From NCBI RefSeq assembly GCF_900046455.1, contig NZ_FCOT01000012.1, forward strand, positions 978,017 through 1,042,016: 64,000 bases of DNA. The letters run 5' to 3'. Origin of the DNA: Cellulomonas timonensis (lineage in GTDB: Bacteria > Actinomycetota > Actinomycetes > Actinomycetales > Cellulomonadaceae). Below are positions 47,291 to 55,234 of this stretch, piece after piece (the first letter of the stretch is position 1; each line of letters begins with the position of its first letter). The notes below the pieces were generated by a model. It worked only from the letters and a program-made list of their open reading frames with translations. It was not told where the DNA came from and ran no database searches. The translations under genes were made by a program, and so were the position numbers.

Positions 47291-48736
47291 ATGAGTGACC
47301 ACCACGACCTGACCCTGCTGGACGGCTCCGACGAGGAGCACGGCGACGCCGTCGACCGGGCCAGCGCCTGGGAGCAGGCCGACGGCCTGGCGCTGGCGGA
47401 CCGCGACCCGAAGGACATCCGCATCGCCGTCTTCGGCACCGGGTACCTGGGGGCCACGCACGCCGTGGCGATGGCCGAGCTCGGCTTCGAGGTGATCGGC
47501 GCCGACACCGACAAGCACAAGGTCGACGCGCTGGCCGCCGGCAAGGTGCCGTTCTTCGAGCCTGGGCTCGACGAGCTGCTCGAGAAGCACCTGCTGACCG
47601 ACCGCCTGCGGTTCACCACCGACCTCGCGGAGGCGGCGGCCTGGGCCGACGTCCACTTCGTCTGCGTGGGCACGCCCCAGCAGAAGACCAGCCACGCGGC
47701 CGATCTGCGGTTCGTCGAGGCGGCCACCCGCGGGATCGCCGAGAACGTGACGAAGGACGCGCTGATCGTCGGCAAGTCCACAGTGCCCGTGGGCACCGCC
47801 GAGCGCCTGCGCGGCATGATCGCGGCGCGCATCCCGGCCGGCGTGCACGTCGAGCTGGTGTGGAACCCGGAGTTCCTGCGCGAGGGCAAGGCCGTGGGCG
47901 ACACGCTGCACCCCGACCGGATCGTCATCGGCGGCGCGTCGGCCCCCGCGGAGGCGCTGCTGCGCCAGGTGTACGCGACGCCGATCGCCGAGGGCACGCC
48001 CGTGGTGACCACCGACCTGCCCACCGCAGAGCTCGTCAAGGTCAGCGCCAACGCGTTCCTCGCCACGAAGATCTCGTTCATCAACGCGATCTCCGCGGTG
48101 TGCGAGGCCGCCGGGGCCGACGTGACGGTGCTCGCGGACGCCCTGGGCCACGACGTGCGCATCGGGCGCCAGTTCCTCGACGCGGGCCTCGGCTTCGGGG
48201 GCGGATGCCTGCCCAAGGACATCCGCGCGCTCATGCACCGGTCCACCGAGCTCGGCGCGCACCGCGCCGCGTCGCTGCTGCAGCAGGTCGACGAGATCAA
48301 CATGGGCCAGCGCGAGCGGGTCCTGGACCTGGCCATCGACGCCTGCGGCGGCTCCGTGCTGAACCGGCGGATCGGCGTGCTCGGCGCGGCCTTCAAGCCG
48401 CTCACCGACGATGTGCGGGACTCCCCGGCGCTGAACGTGGCGGCCGCCCTGCACCTGCGCGGCGCCCACGTGACCGTGTTCGACCCCGAGGCGGGCGACA
48501 CGGCGCGGGCGAGCTTCCCGACGCTGAGCTACGCCACGTCGATCGACGAGGCCGTGGAGGGCACCGACGTGGTGCTCGTGCTGACGGAGTGGGACCAGTT
48601 CCTGGTGGCCGACGCCGCGCACCTGGCCCAGCTCACCATCTCCCCGCGGGTCATCGACGCGCGCGGCAAGCTCGACGCGCGCACGTGGCGTGACGCCGGA
48701 TGGGACTTCCGAGGCCTGGGGCGCGCTGCCGCCTGA
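47291..48736 (+). CDS. ugd: UDP-glucose 6-dehydrogenase
   Basis: Oxidises UDP-glucose to UDP-glucuronate, the sugar donor for uronic-acid polymers. 481 residues. The NAD motif IAVFGTGYLGATHAVAMAEL starts only at residue about 45, after an unusual acidic arm (MSDHHDLTLLDGSDEEHGD). Other marks are VEAATRGIAEN, WNPEFLREGKAV and the catalytic cysteine in GFGGGCLPKDIRAL (about 306). The C-terminal UDP-binding domain is present (AAFKPLTDDVRDSPALNVA). It follows the GH26 gene by 22 bases and a Shine-Dalgarno GAGGAG, so one operon is likely. Confidence 0.94.
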   Translation: MSDHHDLTLLDGSDEEHGDAVDRASAWEQADGLALADRDPKDIRIAVFGTGYLGATHAVAMAELGFEVIGADTDKHKVDALAAGKVPFFEPGLDELLEKHLLTDRLRFTTDLAEAAAWADVHFVCVGTPQQKTSHAADLRFVEAATRGIAENVTKDALIVGKSTVPVGTAERLRGMIAARIPAGVHVELVWNPEFLREGKAVGDTLHPDRIVIGGASAPAEALLRQVYATPIAEGTPVVTTDLPTAELVKVSANAFLATKISFINAISAVCEAAGADVTVLADALGHDVRIGRQFLDAGLGFGGGCLPKDIRALMHRSTELGAHRAASLLQQVDEINMGQRERVLDLAIDACGGSVLNRRIGVLGAAFKPLTDDVRDSPALNVAAALHLRGAHVTVFDPEAGDTARASFPTLSYATSIDEAVEGTDVVLVLTEWDQFLVADAAHLAQLTISPRVIDARGKLDARTWRDAGWDFRGLGRAAA

Positions 48737-48775
48737 GACCTCCTGCGGGCGGGGCGAATCCCCTGACGCCCCGCA

Positions 48776-48812
48776 GGGCAGACCCCGGGAACCTGACTCC
48801 CGGGGTCTGCCC
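48776..48812. terminator. Terminator after ugd
   Basis: A perfect 15-base stem, gggcagaccccggga and its complement with a 7-base loop, closing the exopolysaccharide operon 40 bases after the ugd stop. Confidence 0.8.
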
Positions 48813-48932
48813 ATGCCCGGGACCGGCGCGCCGCAGCGGCAGGCCGGGACCAGTGGTGGAGTCCCCGGCGCCGGTGTGTGATGGCACGGTGGCCCGGCGT
48901 CTGACGGGCCCGTCTCACCAGGGGGGTCTGGG

Positions 48933-49736
48933 ATGAGCACCAGAGAGGCGCGCTGGCCCGAGGGCGTCCCGGCGTGGGTGGACCTGCGGGTCCCCGACCG
49001 GCAGGCGGCGCGGCGGTTCTACGGGAAGCTGTTCGGCTGGGATTTCGAGGAGGCTGGGCGCGGCGCCGCGTATTACACGACGTGCCTGCGCGGGGGTCGG
49101 CGGGCGGCGGCCTTCAGCACGCTCCCGCCGGGTTCGGCGCCAGCACAGTGGACGACGTACCTGGCCACCGATGACATCGACGCGGCAGTCGAGAGGTGCG
49201 TGGCGCACGGTGGGCAGGTCGTCGAAGAGGTGGCGCACCTCGACGAGCGCGGCGTCGAGCGCGTCATGGCGATCCTGGCCGACCCGACGGGCGCCGTCTT
49301 CGGGCTGTGGCAGTCCGGCGGCCACACCGGCGCCGACGTGGTGAACGAGCCCGGCACCGTCGTGTGGAACGAGATCATGACCCGGGACGTCCCGGCCGCG
49401 CGCGAGTTCTACGGCCAGCTCTTCGACTACGTGTTCGGCGACATGAGCGGGCCGGGCTTCACCTACAACACGCTGGAGATCAGCGGGCACATCGCCGGCG
49501 GCATGGGCGGCATCCCCGCCGACACCGCGCAGGACGTCCCGACGTCCTGGACCACCTACTTCGCGGTGGCCGACACTGACGCCTCGGTCGACCTGGCCAC
49601 GCGGCTCGGCGGCGAGGTCGCCAGCCCGGCGGCCGACAGCGCCTACGGGCGGATGGCGGTCATCCGGGGGCCGTTCGGGGAGACGTTCGCGCTGATGTCC
49701 ACCGAGGAGGAGCCCACTCCCCCGCTCACCCGCTGA
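48933..49736 (+). CDS. Two-domain VOC (glyoxalase-like) protein
   Basis: 267 residues with two tandem VOC domains (about 10-130 and 140-258): VPAWVDLRVPDRQAARRFYG, KLFGWDFEE and, in the second copy, NEIMTRDVPAAREFYGQLFD. ADPTGAVFGLWQ and GPFGETFALMS are the terminal strands. The family includes glyoxalases, dioxygenases and antibiotic-binding proteins such as the CFP-30B type in mycobacteria. No metal-ligand set is certain, so function is open. Confidence 0.88.
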   Translation: MSTREARWPEGVPAWVDLRVPDRQAARRFYGKLFGWDFEEAGRGAAYYTTCLRGGRRAAAFSTLPPGSAPAQWTTYLATDDIDAAVERCVAHGGQVVEEVAHLDERGVERVMAILADPTGAVFGLWQSGGHTGADVVNEPGTVVWNEIMTRDVPAAREFYGQLFDYVFGDMSGPGFTYNTLEISGHIAGGMGGIPADTAQDVPTSWTTYFAVADTDASVDLATRLGGEVASPAADSAYGRMAVIRGPFGETFALMSTEEEPTPPLTR

Positions 49737-49782
49737 CGACGCCGCGCCGGGCGCCCAGGCCGGGTCCGTAGGCTGGGCGACC

Positions 49783-50526
49783 GTGACCCTCCCGTCTGCC
49801 GCGTTCCGGCACAGCTCCGTCTCCGCCCACGAGCCGGTGCGCACGTTCCACCCGCGCCGCAGCCAGCTCGGCCCCGGCCGCGAGGACGCGCTGGCCAGGC
49901 TGTGGCCGCTGCTGGGCTTCTCGGTGCACGACTCCGAGCAGGGCCCGATGCCGAGCACGCCCGAGGGCCTGCTCGACGTGCCGGCGCTGTTCGGGCGGAC
50001 GGCGCCGCTGGTGCTGGAGATCGGCTCCGGGATGGGCGAGACCACCGCCGAGATGGCCGCCGCCGACCCCGACCGCGACTACCTGGCCGTCGAGGCCCAC
50101 CTGCCCGGGATCGCGCACCTGCTCGGGCTCGTGGAGACCCGTGGGCTGCGTAACGTGCGGGTCGCGCATGGCGACGCGCTCGACCTGGTGCGGCGCCGCC
50201 TGCCGGAGCAGAGCCTCGACGCCGTGCACGTGTTCTTCCCCGACCCGTGGCCCAAGGCCCGGCATCACAAGCGCCGGATCATCCAGTCCGATCACGTCGC
50301 GCTGCTGCGCTCGCGGCTCGTGCTGGGCGGGACCCTGCACTGCGCCACCGACTGGGTGGAGTACGCCGAGTCGATGCTCGAGGTCCTCGACGCCGATCCG
50401 GGCCTGGAGAACTCGTCGGGCGGCTTCGCGCCCCGTCCCGAGCACCGCCCGGTGACGAAGTTCGAGCGCCGGGGGCTGCGGCTCGGCCACGAGGTGCGCG
50501 ACCTGGTGGTCCGCCGCGTGCGCTGA
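49783..50526 (+). CDS. trmB: tRNA (guanine-N7-)-methyltransferase
   Basis: 247 residues. AdoMet-binding start LVLEIGSGMGETTAEMAAAD (residues about 78-97), the DYLAVEAHLPG segment, and the FFPDPWPKARHHKRRI signature (about 147-162) that carries the catalytic aspartate. It ends with VTKFERRGLRLGHEVRDLVV, the family C-terminus. Start GTG 49783 with TAGGCT 8 bases upstream. Methylates G46 of tRNA. Confidence 0.95.
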   Translation: MTLPSAAFRHSSVSAHEPVRTFHPRRSQLGPGREDALARLWPLLGFSVHDSEQGPMPSTPEGLLDVPALFGRTAPLVLEIGSGMGETTAEMAAADPDRDYLAVEAHLPGIAHLLGLVETRGLRNVRVAHGDALDLVRRRLPEQSLDAVHVFFPDPWPKARHHKRRIIQSDHVALLRSRLVLGGTLHCATDWVEYAESMLEVLDADPGLENSSGGFAPRPEHRPVTKFERRGLRLGHEVRDLVVRRVR

Positions 50527-50559
50527 GCCCGGCAACTGCCGCGCCCAGCGCTGGAGGCG

Positions 50560-50964
50560 TCAGGCCTGCGGGCTGTCCTCGCCGGCGCGACGGGCGGCGT
50601 CGCGCTCCTTGAGGCGCCGCTCCTCGCGCTTCACCTCGGCCTGGACGGCACGCTCGCGCGACAGCCACTCCGGCGGGTTCTGGATGATCTCGTCGATCTC
50701 CTCAGTGGTGAGGGGATCGGTCAGGCCGTGCCGGCCGAGGGCGCTGATGGACACGCGCAAGCGGGCCGCCACGACGCCGCGCGGGTGCGGGCCGTTCTTG
50801 CGCAGGTCGACGAGCCACTGCGGGGGCGTGCGCTGCAGCTCCTGCAGCTCCTCGCGCGAGATGTCGTGCTCCTGGAACTCGGCGGGCGTCGCCGGCAGGT
50901 ACACCTCGAGCTTCTGCGCCGCAGTCGAGGGCTTCATGGTCTGGGTCTTCCGGGGCGCGCTCAC
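50560..50964 (-). CDS. DUF5997 protein
   Basis: 134 residues from GTG 50964 (125 from ATG 50937). Helical, with charged C-terminus: KLEVYLPATPAEFQEHDISR, RTPPQWLVDLRKNGPHPRGV, VVAARLRVSISALGRHGLTD and a basic ERRLKERDAARRAGED tail. It belongs to DUF5997, found in actinobacteria next to a LysR-like protein. Divergent from that gene here, about 150 bases apart. Function unknown, perhaps nucleic-acid associated because of its basic tail. Confidence 0.82.
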   Translation of the reverse strand: MSAPRKTQTMKPSTAAQKLEVYLPATPAEFQEHDISREELQELQRTPPQWLVDLRKNGPHPRGVVAARLRVSISALGRHGLTDPLTTEEIDEIIQNPPEWLSRERAVQAEVKREERRLKERDAARRAGEDSPQA

Positions 50965-51111
50965 GCCACCAGGGTAACGAGCGCAGGGGCCCACGGCGTC
51001 ATCGCCAGACGTCATCGCCAGAGCCCGCCGGTAACCTGGCCCGAGCGCGCGCGTCGGACGACGTCGGGCACGACGCCGACCGACTGCCGGTCGCGGAACC
51101 GGAGGCAGCGG

Positions 51112-51969
51112 GTGGACGAGCACGGCTCGAGCGAGACCGAGGGGACGTTCCGGCTGCTTGTGGTCCCCGGCGCCACCCCCGCGAAGTGGGTGCGGGTGTG
51201 GAAGGAGCGGCTCCCGGACGTCCGGCTCGAGCTGGTCCACGCCGAGGTCGAGGACCAGGCCAGGGCGCTCCACGAGGGCCGCGCCGACGCCGCGCTGGTG
51301 CGCCTGCCGATCGACCGGGCCGGCCTGAGCGCCATCCCGCTGTACACCGAGACGTCAGTGGTCATCGTCCCGCGCGACCACCTGCTCACCGCCGCCGAGG
51401 AGGTCACGCTCGCCGACCTCGCGGAGGAGCTGCTCGTGGTGCCACTCGACGACACGCTCGGCTGGCGTGACGCGCCGGGCACACGCCTGGACGTCGAGGC
51501 CCCCGCGACGACCGCCGACGCTGTGGCGCTCGTCGCCGCCGGGGTGGGCGTCCTCGTGGCGCCGCAGTCGCTCGCGCGGCTGCACCACCGGCGCGATGTC
51601 ACGTACCGGCCGGTCCCCGAGGCGCCGACCTCGTCGGTGGCGCTCGCCTGGGTCGAGGACCGCACCACCGACCTGGTCGAGGAGCTCGTGGGGATCGTGC
51701 GGGGCCGCACCGTGAACAGCTCGCGCGGGCGGGGCGCGGGGGCGGCCGCCCCGGCGACCGATGGCGGGTCCCAGCGCGACACGTCGGGCAAGGGCGGCGC
51801 GTCAGGCAAGGGCGGCACCCCCGCCAGGGGTGGGGCGCCCGCCAGGGGCGGCGCGCCCGCCAGGGGCAAGGCGTCGGGCAAGGGCGGGGCGCCCGCCAGG
51901 GGCGGCGCGTCGGGCAAGGGCGCGGGCAAGGGCGGCGCCGCGCGGGGCAAGGGGCGCCGCGGGCGCTGA
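51112..51969 (+). CDS. LysR-type effector-binding domain without HTH, low-complexity basic tail
   Basis: 285 residues from GTG 51112 with GGAGG at 51101-51105. Residues 10-200 are a LysR-type substrate-binding fold (GTFRLLVVPGATPAKWVRVW, LELVHAEVEDQARALHEGRA, LVAAGVGVLVAPQSLARLH) but no winged helix-turn-helix precedes it. Residues 202-285 are a Gly/Ala/Lys/Arg tail of repeated GGAPARG and ASGKGG units, probably disordered and DNA-philic. Divergent from DUF5997, a context that may be conserved in actinobacteria (from memory). Confidence 0.82.
   Translation: MDEHGSSETEGTFRLLVVPGATPAKWVRVWKERLPDVRLELVHAEVEDQARALHEGRADAALVRLPIDRAGLSAIPLYTETSVVIVPRDHLLTAAEEVTLADLAEELLVVPLDDTLGWRDAPGTRLDVEAPATTADAVALVAAGVGVLVAPQSLARLHHRRDVTYRPVPEAPTSSVALAWVEDRTTDLVEELVGIVRGRTVNSSRGRGAGAAAPATDGGSQRDTSGKGGASGKGGTPARGGAPARGGAPARGKASGKGGAPARGGASGKGAGKGGAARGKGRRGR
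51775..51965. repeat. Low-complexity tandem repeats encoding a Gly/Lys/Arg tail
   Basis: Repeated 9-18-base units of ggcgcgtcgggcaagggc type fill the 3' third of the LysR-like gene. Units are shuffled rather than perfect, so array length may differ between strains. Confidence 0.7.
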
Positions 51970-52084
51970 GCGCTCCGCGGGCGCACGGCGGGAAGCCTCG
52001 ACGCGGGGCGATCCCCACGGGATGATCGGGGCGAAAGGCGCATACCGGGCACTCCCGCCGGACCACCCCGCGAAGGAGACACCG

Positions 52085-53440
52085 ATGACCCGTCCTGCCG
52101 TCCGTTCCCGACGACGCTCCCTGACCCTCGTGGCCGCAGCCCTCGCCACGCTCGCGCTGCTCGCGACCACAGCCGCCGCCTCCGCCCATCAGCGTCCGCA
52201 CCCGCCCGCCGCGAAGCCCACCATCGTCCTGGTGCACGGGGCCTGGGCGGACGCCTCGTCGTGGGATGCCGTGACCGCACAGCTGCAGCGGGACGGCTAC
52301 ACCGTCGTCGCGCCACCCAACCCGCTGCGCGGGCTCTCAGCGGACTCCGCGTACCTCAGCGCGTACCTCCAGCAGCGCACCACCGGGCCGGTGCTGCTCG
52401 TCGCCCACTCGTACGGCGGGGCCGTCGTCACGAATGCCGCGACCTCCGATCCGGACGTCGTCGGCATCGTCTACGTCAACGCGTTCGCGCCCGCCGAGGG
52501 CGAGACGCTCCTGGGCCTGCTGACCTCCGCCGGCCCGCTCGACATCGAGGCCTTGTTCGACGCCGTGGTCTACCCCGGCGCCCCGGAGGGCGACGTCGAC
52601 CTGTACCTCAAGACCCCGGTGTACACGAACGTGTTCGCCGCCGGGGTCCCCGCCAAGCGCGCCGCAGTGCTCGCGGCGGGCCAGCGGCCCATCACGCTCA
52701 GCGCCGCGACCGAGCCCTCGGGCGTCCCCGCCTGGGCCACGCTCCCCAGCTGGTACGTGCTGGGCACGGAGGACCAGATCATCTTGCCGGCCCTGCAAGA
52801 GTCGATGGCCACCCGCGCCGGGTCCACGATCACCCGCGTCAAGGCAGGTCACCTGACGCTCGTCACCGACCCCGGCGCCGTCACAAAGGTCGTCAAGGCC
52901 GCGGTCAGGCGCCACGTCATGACGCGCGGCGCCTGCCCGCGGCGCCCGGCCGTGCACGCCACGGCCGGGCGTCGCGGGCGCGAGCAGGCCGACGCTCACC
53001 GCCGGCGACGCGCCGCTCACGTCGCGCGCTCGGCCTCGTCCCCGTGCACGATCAACGCCCACAGCACCACCATCGACAGGATGATCGCGACGAGCGACCA
53101 CCACGGCGTGGCCGGCAGCGCGACGAACTGGGCCAGCAGGTTGAACACGATCAAGACGATCGCGATCAGCCGAGCCCACGCGGCGCCGCCGAAGAGCGCC
53201 AGCCCGACGAGCACCATCAGCACGCCGATCGCCAGGTGGACCCATCCCCACGTCGAGACGTCGATCACGGCGACGGCGTCGCCATTCGACGCGATCACGG
53301 TGTCCGGGCTGAACACCGCCACAAGTCCGGAGATCACCCCGAACAGCCCGACCGTCACCAAGACGGCCGCCGCGAACCACACCCATCCGACCCACGCCGT
53401 GACACGTCCCTGTTCCATGGCAGCCCCCCTGCTCCGGTGA
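52085..53440 (+). CDS. Secreted alpha/beta hydrolase, open frame extended antisense to its neighbour
   Basis: The real domain is residues 1-280. A signal peptide (RSRRRSLTLVAAALATLALL, cut near AAASAH) is followed by PTIVLVHGAWADASSWDAVT, nucleophile AHSYGGAVVTNAA (about 120), DQIILPA-type acid and VKAGHLTLVTDP with catalytic His. Such short-spacing alpha/beta hydrolases resemble esterases or EstC-type. From about 52924 the frame continues 170 residues that are only the antisense of the DUF7144 gene. A terminator-like hairpin (52943-52971) and an out-of-frame TGA at 52921 suggest the true end is near 52923 and a frameshift has removed the stop. Confidence 0.8.
   Translation: MTRPAVRSRRRSLTLVAAALATLALLATTAAASAHQRPHPPAAKPTIVLVHGAWADASSWDAVTAQLQRDGYTVVAPPNPLRGLSADSAYLSAYLQQRTTGPVLLVAHSYGGAVVTNAATSDPDVVGIVYVNAFAPAEGETLLGLLTSAGPLDIEALFDAVVYPGAPEGDVDLYLKTPVYTNVFAAGVPAKRAAVLAAGQRPITLSAATEPSGVPAWATLPSWYVLGTEDQIILPALQESMATRAGSTITRVKAGHLTLVTDPGAVTKVVKAAVRRHVMTRGACPRRPAVHATAGRRGREQADAHRRRRAAHVARSASSPCTINAHSTTIDRMIATSDHHGVAGSATNWASRLNTIKTIAISRAHAAPPKSASPTSTISTPIARWTHPHVETSITATASPFDAITVSGLNTATSPEITPNSPTVTKTAAANHTHPTHAVTRPCSMAAPLLR
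52943..52971. terminator. Terminator-like hairpin inside the extended hydrolase frame
   Basis: Perfect 12-base stem cgcccggccgtg with complement and 5-base loop. It sits between the end of hydrolase homology (about 52923) and the convergent DUF7144 gene, as expected of a terminator between convergent genes. Confidence 0.65.
53017..53418 (-). CDS. DUF7144-type four-helix membrane protein
   Basis: 133 residues. Four membrane segments: WVWFAAAVLVTVGLFGVISG, VHLAIGVLMVLVGLALFGG, ARLIAIVLIVFNLLAQFVA and WWSLVAIILSMVVLWALIV. The loop FSPDTVIASNGDAVAVIDVS is typical of DUF7144 (short actinobacterial membrane proteins). ATG 53418 fits. No function known. It lies convergent with and antisense to the hydrolase's extra frame. 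Confidence 0.8.
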   Translation of the reverse strand: MEQGRVTAWVGWVWFAAAVLVTVGLFGVISGLVAVFSPDTVIASNGDAVAVIDVSTWGWVHLAIGVLMVLVGLALFGGAAWARLIAIVLIVFNLLAQFVALPATPWWSLVAIILSMVVLWALIVHGDEAERAT

Positions 53441-53497
53441 CCTCATCGTCAACCCAGACCGACCGGTCGACAACCGGGCCAGGGACTACGGCCCGCG

Positions 53498-55234
53498 TCA
53501 GGCGACGGGCAGGCCCTCCTCGACGGCACGCACACGGCCCGCGTCCAGCCGCACCAGGCGGTCGGCAGTGCGCACGGCGCCGGGCCGGTGCGCGATGACC
53601 AGCACGGTGCGCCCGACGGCCGCCTCGGCGAACGCCGCCTGGATCTCGGCCTCGGTCTCGACGTCGAGCTGGCTCGTGGCCTCGTCGAGCACCAGCACCG
53701 GCGCGTCGGCCAGCAGGGCGCGCGCGATCGCCACGCGCTGGCGCTGACCGCCGGACAGCCGCTCGCCATGCTCCCCCACGACCGTCTCGTACCCGGCGGG
53801 CATCGCGGCGACGGCGTCGTGCAGGGCCGCGCGCCGGCAGGCGTCCGCCAACTCGGCGTCGGTGGCGTCGGGGCGGGCCAGGCGCAGGTTCGCCGCGATG
53901 GTGTCGTTGAACAGGTAGGTGCTCTGCCCCACGACGGCGACACTGCGGCGCAGGTCCGCCAGGCTCAGGTCGCGCACGTCGACGCCGCCCAGCAGCACGC
54001 GCCCGGCCGACGGGTCCCAGCTGCGGGTGAGCAGGTGGACGAGCGTCGACTTGCCCGAGCCCGAGGGGCCCACGACGGCGGTGGTGGATCCGGCGGGGAC
54101 GCTGAGCGTGACGCCGTCGAGTGCGGCTGCCTTGGCGCCCGGGTAGGTGAAGCCGACACCCTCGAAGACGACGTCGAGCGGGCCGTCGGGCAGCGGGACC
54201 GGATGCGTGGGCGAGGTCGTCGCCGGCGGGGTGTCGGTGACCTCCCAGATGCGGCGGGCGCTGGTGAACGCCTGCTCCAGGTCGGGGGCGACGTCCTCGA
54301 CGGCGAGCACCGGCGCGAAGGCCCCGGCCGCGATGGCGCAGGCCACCACGAGCGACGTCCAGTCGAGGGCGCCGTCGGCGACCCGGAATGCCCCCACGAG
54401 GGTCACGGCGACCAGCCCGGCCACGACGAGCCCGGCGTTCACGCCGCGACGCCGCGCCGTCCACGCGCCGAGCACGCGCAGGCCGCCCGCGACCTCCTCG
54501 CCGGCGGCGGCGATGTGCGCGCGACGGCGCTCCCCGGCGCCGAACGCGAGGATCTCCCGCACGCCCTGCATGGACTCCGCGACGAGCTGCGCGACGTCGC
54601 CGCGCGCCCGTCGCACCTCCATCGCGGCCCGGCCGCTCGACTCGCGGCCCCAGCCGGGGACCAGCGCGCCGACGGTCACCAGGAACGGCGCCAGGGTGAG
54701 CGCGAGCACCGGGTCGACCTCGAGTGCCAGGTACGCGAGCACCCCGACGGGCACGATGACGGCCGCGACGGCGGGCACCAGGGTGTGCGCGAAGAACACC
54801 TCGACCCTGTCCACGTCCTTCGTGGCCCGCGACAGCAGGTCGCCCGAGCGGCGGGACAGGATGCCGGCGGGCGACTGCGGGGCCAGCCGCGCGTAGAAGT
54901 CGTCCCGCAGCATGGTCAGCGCCTTGAACGCGACGTAGTGGCCCGCGAACTGCTCGAGGTAGCGCAGCACGCCCTTGAGCAGCGAGAGCCCGATCAGCGT
55001 CCACACGACGGACGCGATGGGCGCCGTCGGGTCGTCGGCGATGCGGGCCACGCCCCACGCCCCGAGGGCGAGCAGCGCGATGCCGAGGGTCTGCGCGGCG
55101 AGCCGGCACAGCAGCGACAGGCCGAGGGGCGCCAGCACGGGCCGGCCGAAGCGGACCAGCCGCGCGGAGATCTGCCTCCGGGTGAGCTGGCTCGCCGGAG
55201 TGGCCGGCGCCGTCGTGGATGCGGGGGCGTTCAT
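53498..55234 (-). CDS. ABC exporter-fold transporter, second subunit
   Basis: 578 residues: six membrane helices (about 35-310) and a nucleotide-binding domain with VVGPSGSGKSTLVHLL (Walker A), LSGGQRQRVAIARALL (signature) and VLVLDEATSQLD (Walker B). It starts ATGA over the stop of the first subunit (55231-55234), so the two form a heterodimer. With an iron box before the operon it is likely a siderophore or ferric-siderophore transporter like IrtB or YbtQ; a CydDC-like role is possible but less supported. Confidence 0.85.
   Translation of the reverse strand: MNAPASTTAPATPASQLTRRQISARLVRFGRPVLAPLGLSLLCRLAAQTLGIALLALGAWGVARIADDPTAPIASVVWTLIGLSLLKGVLRYLEQFAGHYVAFKALTMLRDDFYARLAPQSPAGILSRRSGDLLSRATKDVDRVEVFFAHTLVPAVAAVIVPVGVLAYLALEVDPVLALTLAPFLVTVGALVPGWGRESSGRAAMEVRRARGDVAQLVAESMQGVREILAFGAGERRRAHIAAAGEEVAGGLRVLGAWTARRRGVNAGLVVAGLVAVTLVGAFRVADGALDWTSLVVACAIAAGAFAPVLAVEDVAPDLEQAFTSARRIWEVTDTPPATTSPTHPVPLPDGPLDVVFEGVGFTYPGAKAAALDGVTLSVPAGSTTAVVGPSGSGKSTLVHLLTRSWDPSAGRVLLGGVDVRDLSLADLRRSVAVVGQSTYLFNDTIAANLRLARPDATDAELADACRRAALHDAVAAMPAGYETVVGEHGERLSGGQRQRVAIARALLADAPVLVLDEATSQLDVETEAEIQAAFAEAAVGRTVLVIAHRPGAVRTADRLVRLDAGRVRAVEEGLPVA

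Noticed and set aside
52924-53440. C-terminal half of the hydrolase frame as real protein
   Set aside because: Only the antisense of the DUF7144 gene and past a terminator-like hairpin; kept in the feature but treated as an artefact of a lost stop.
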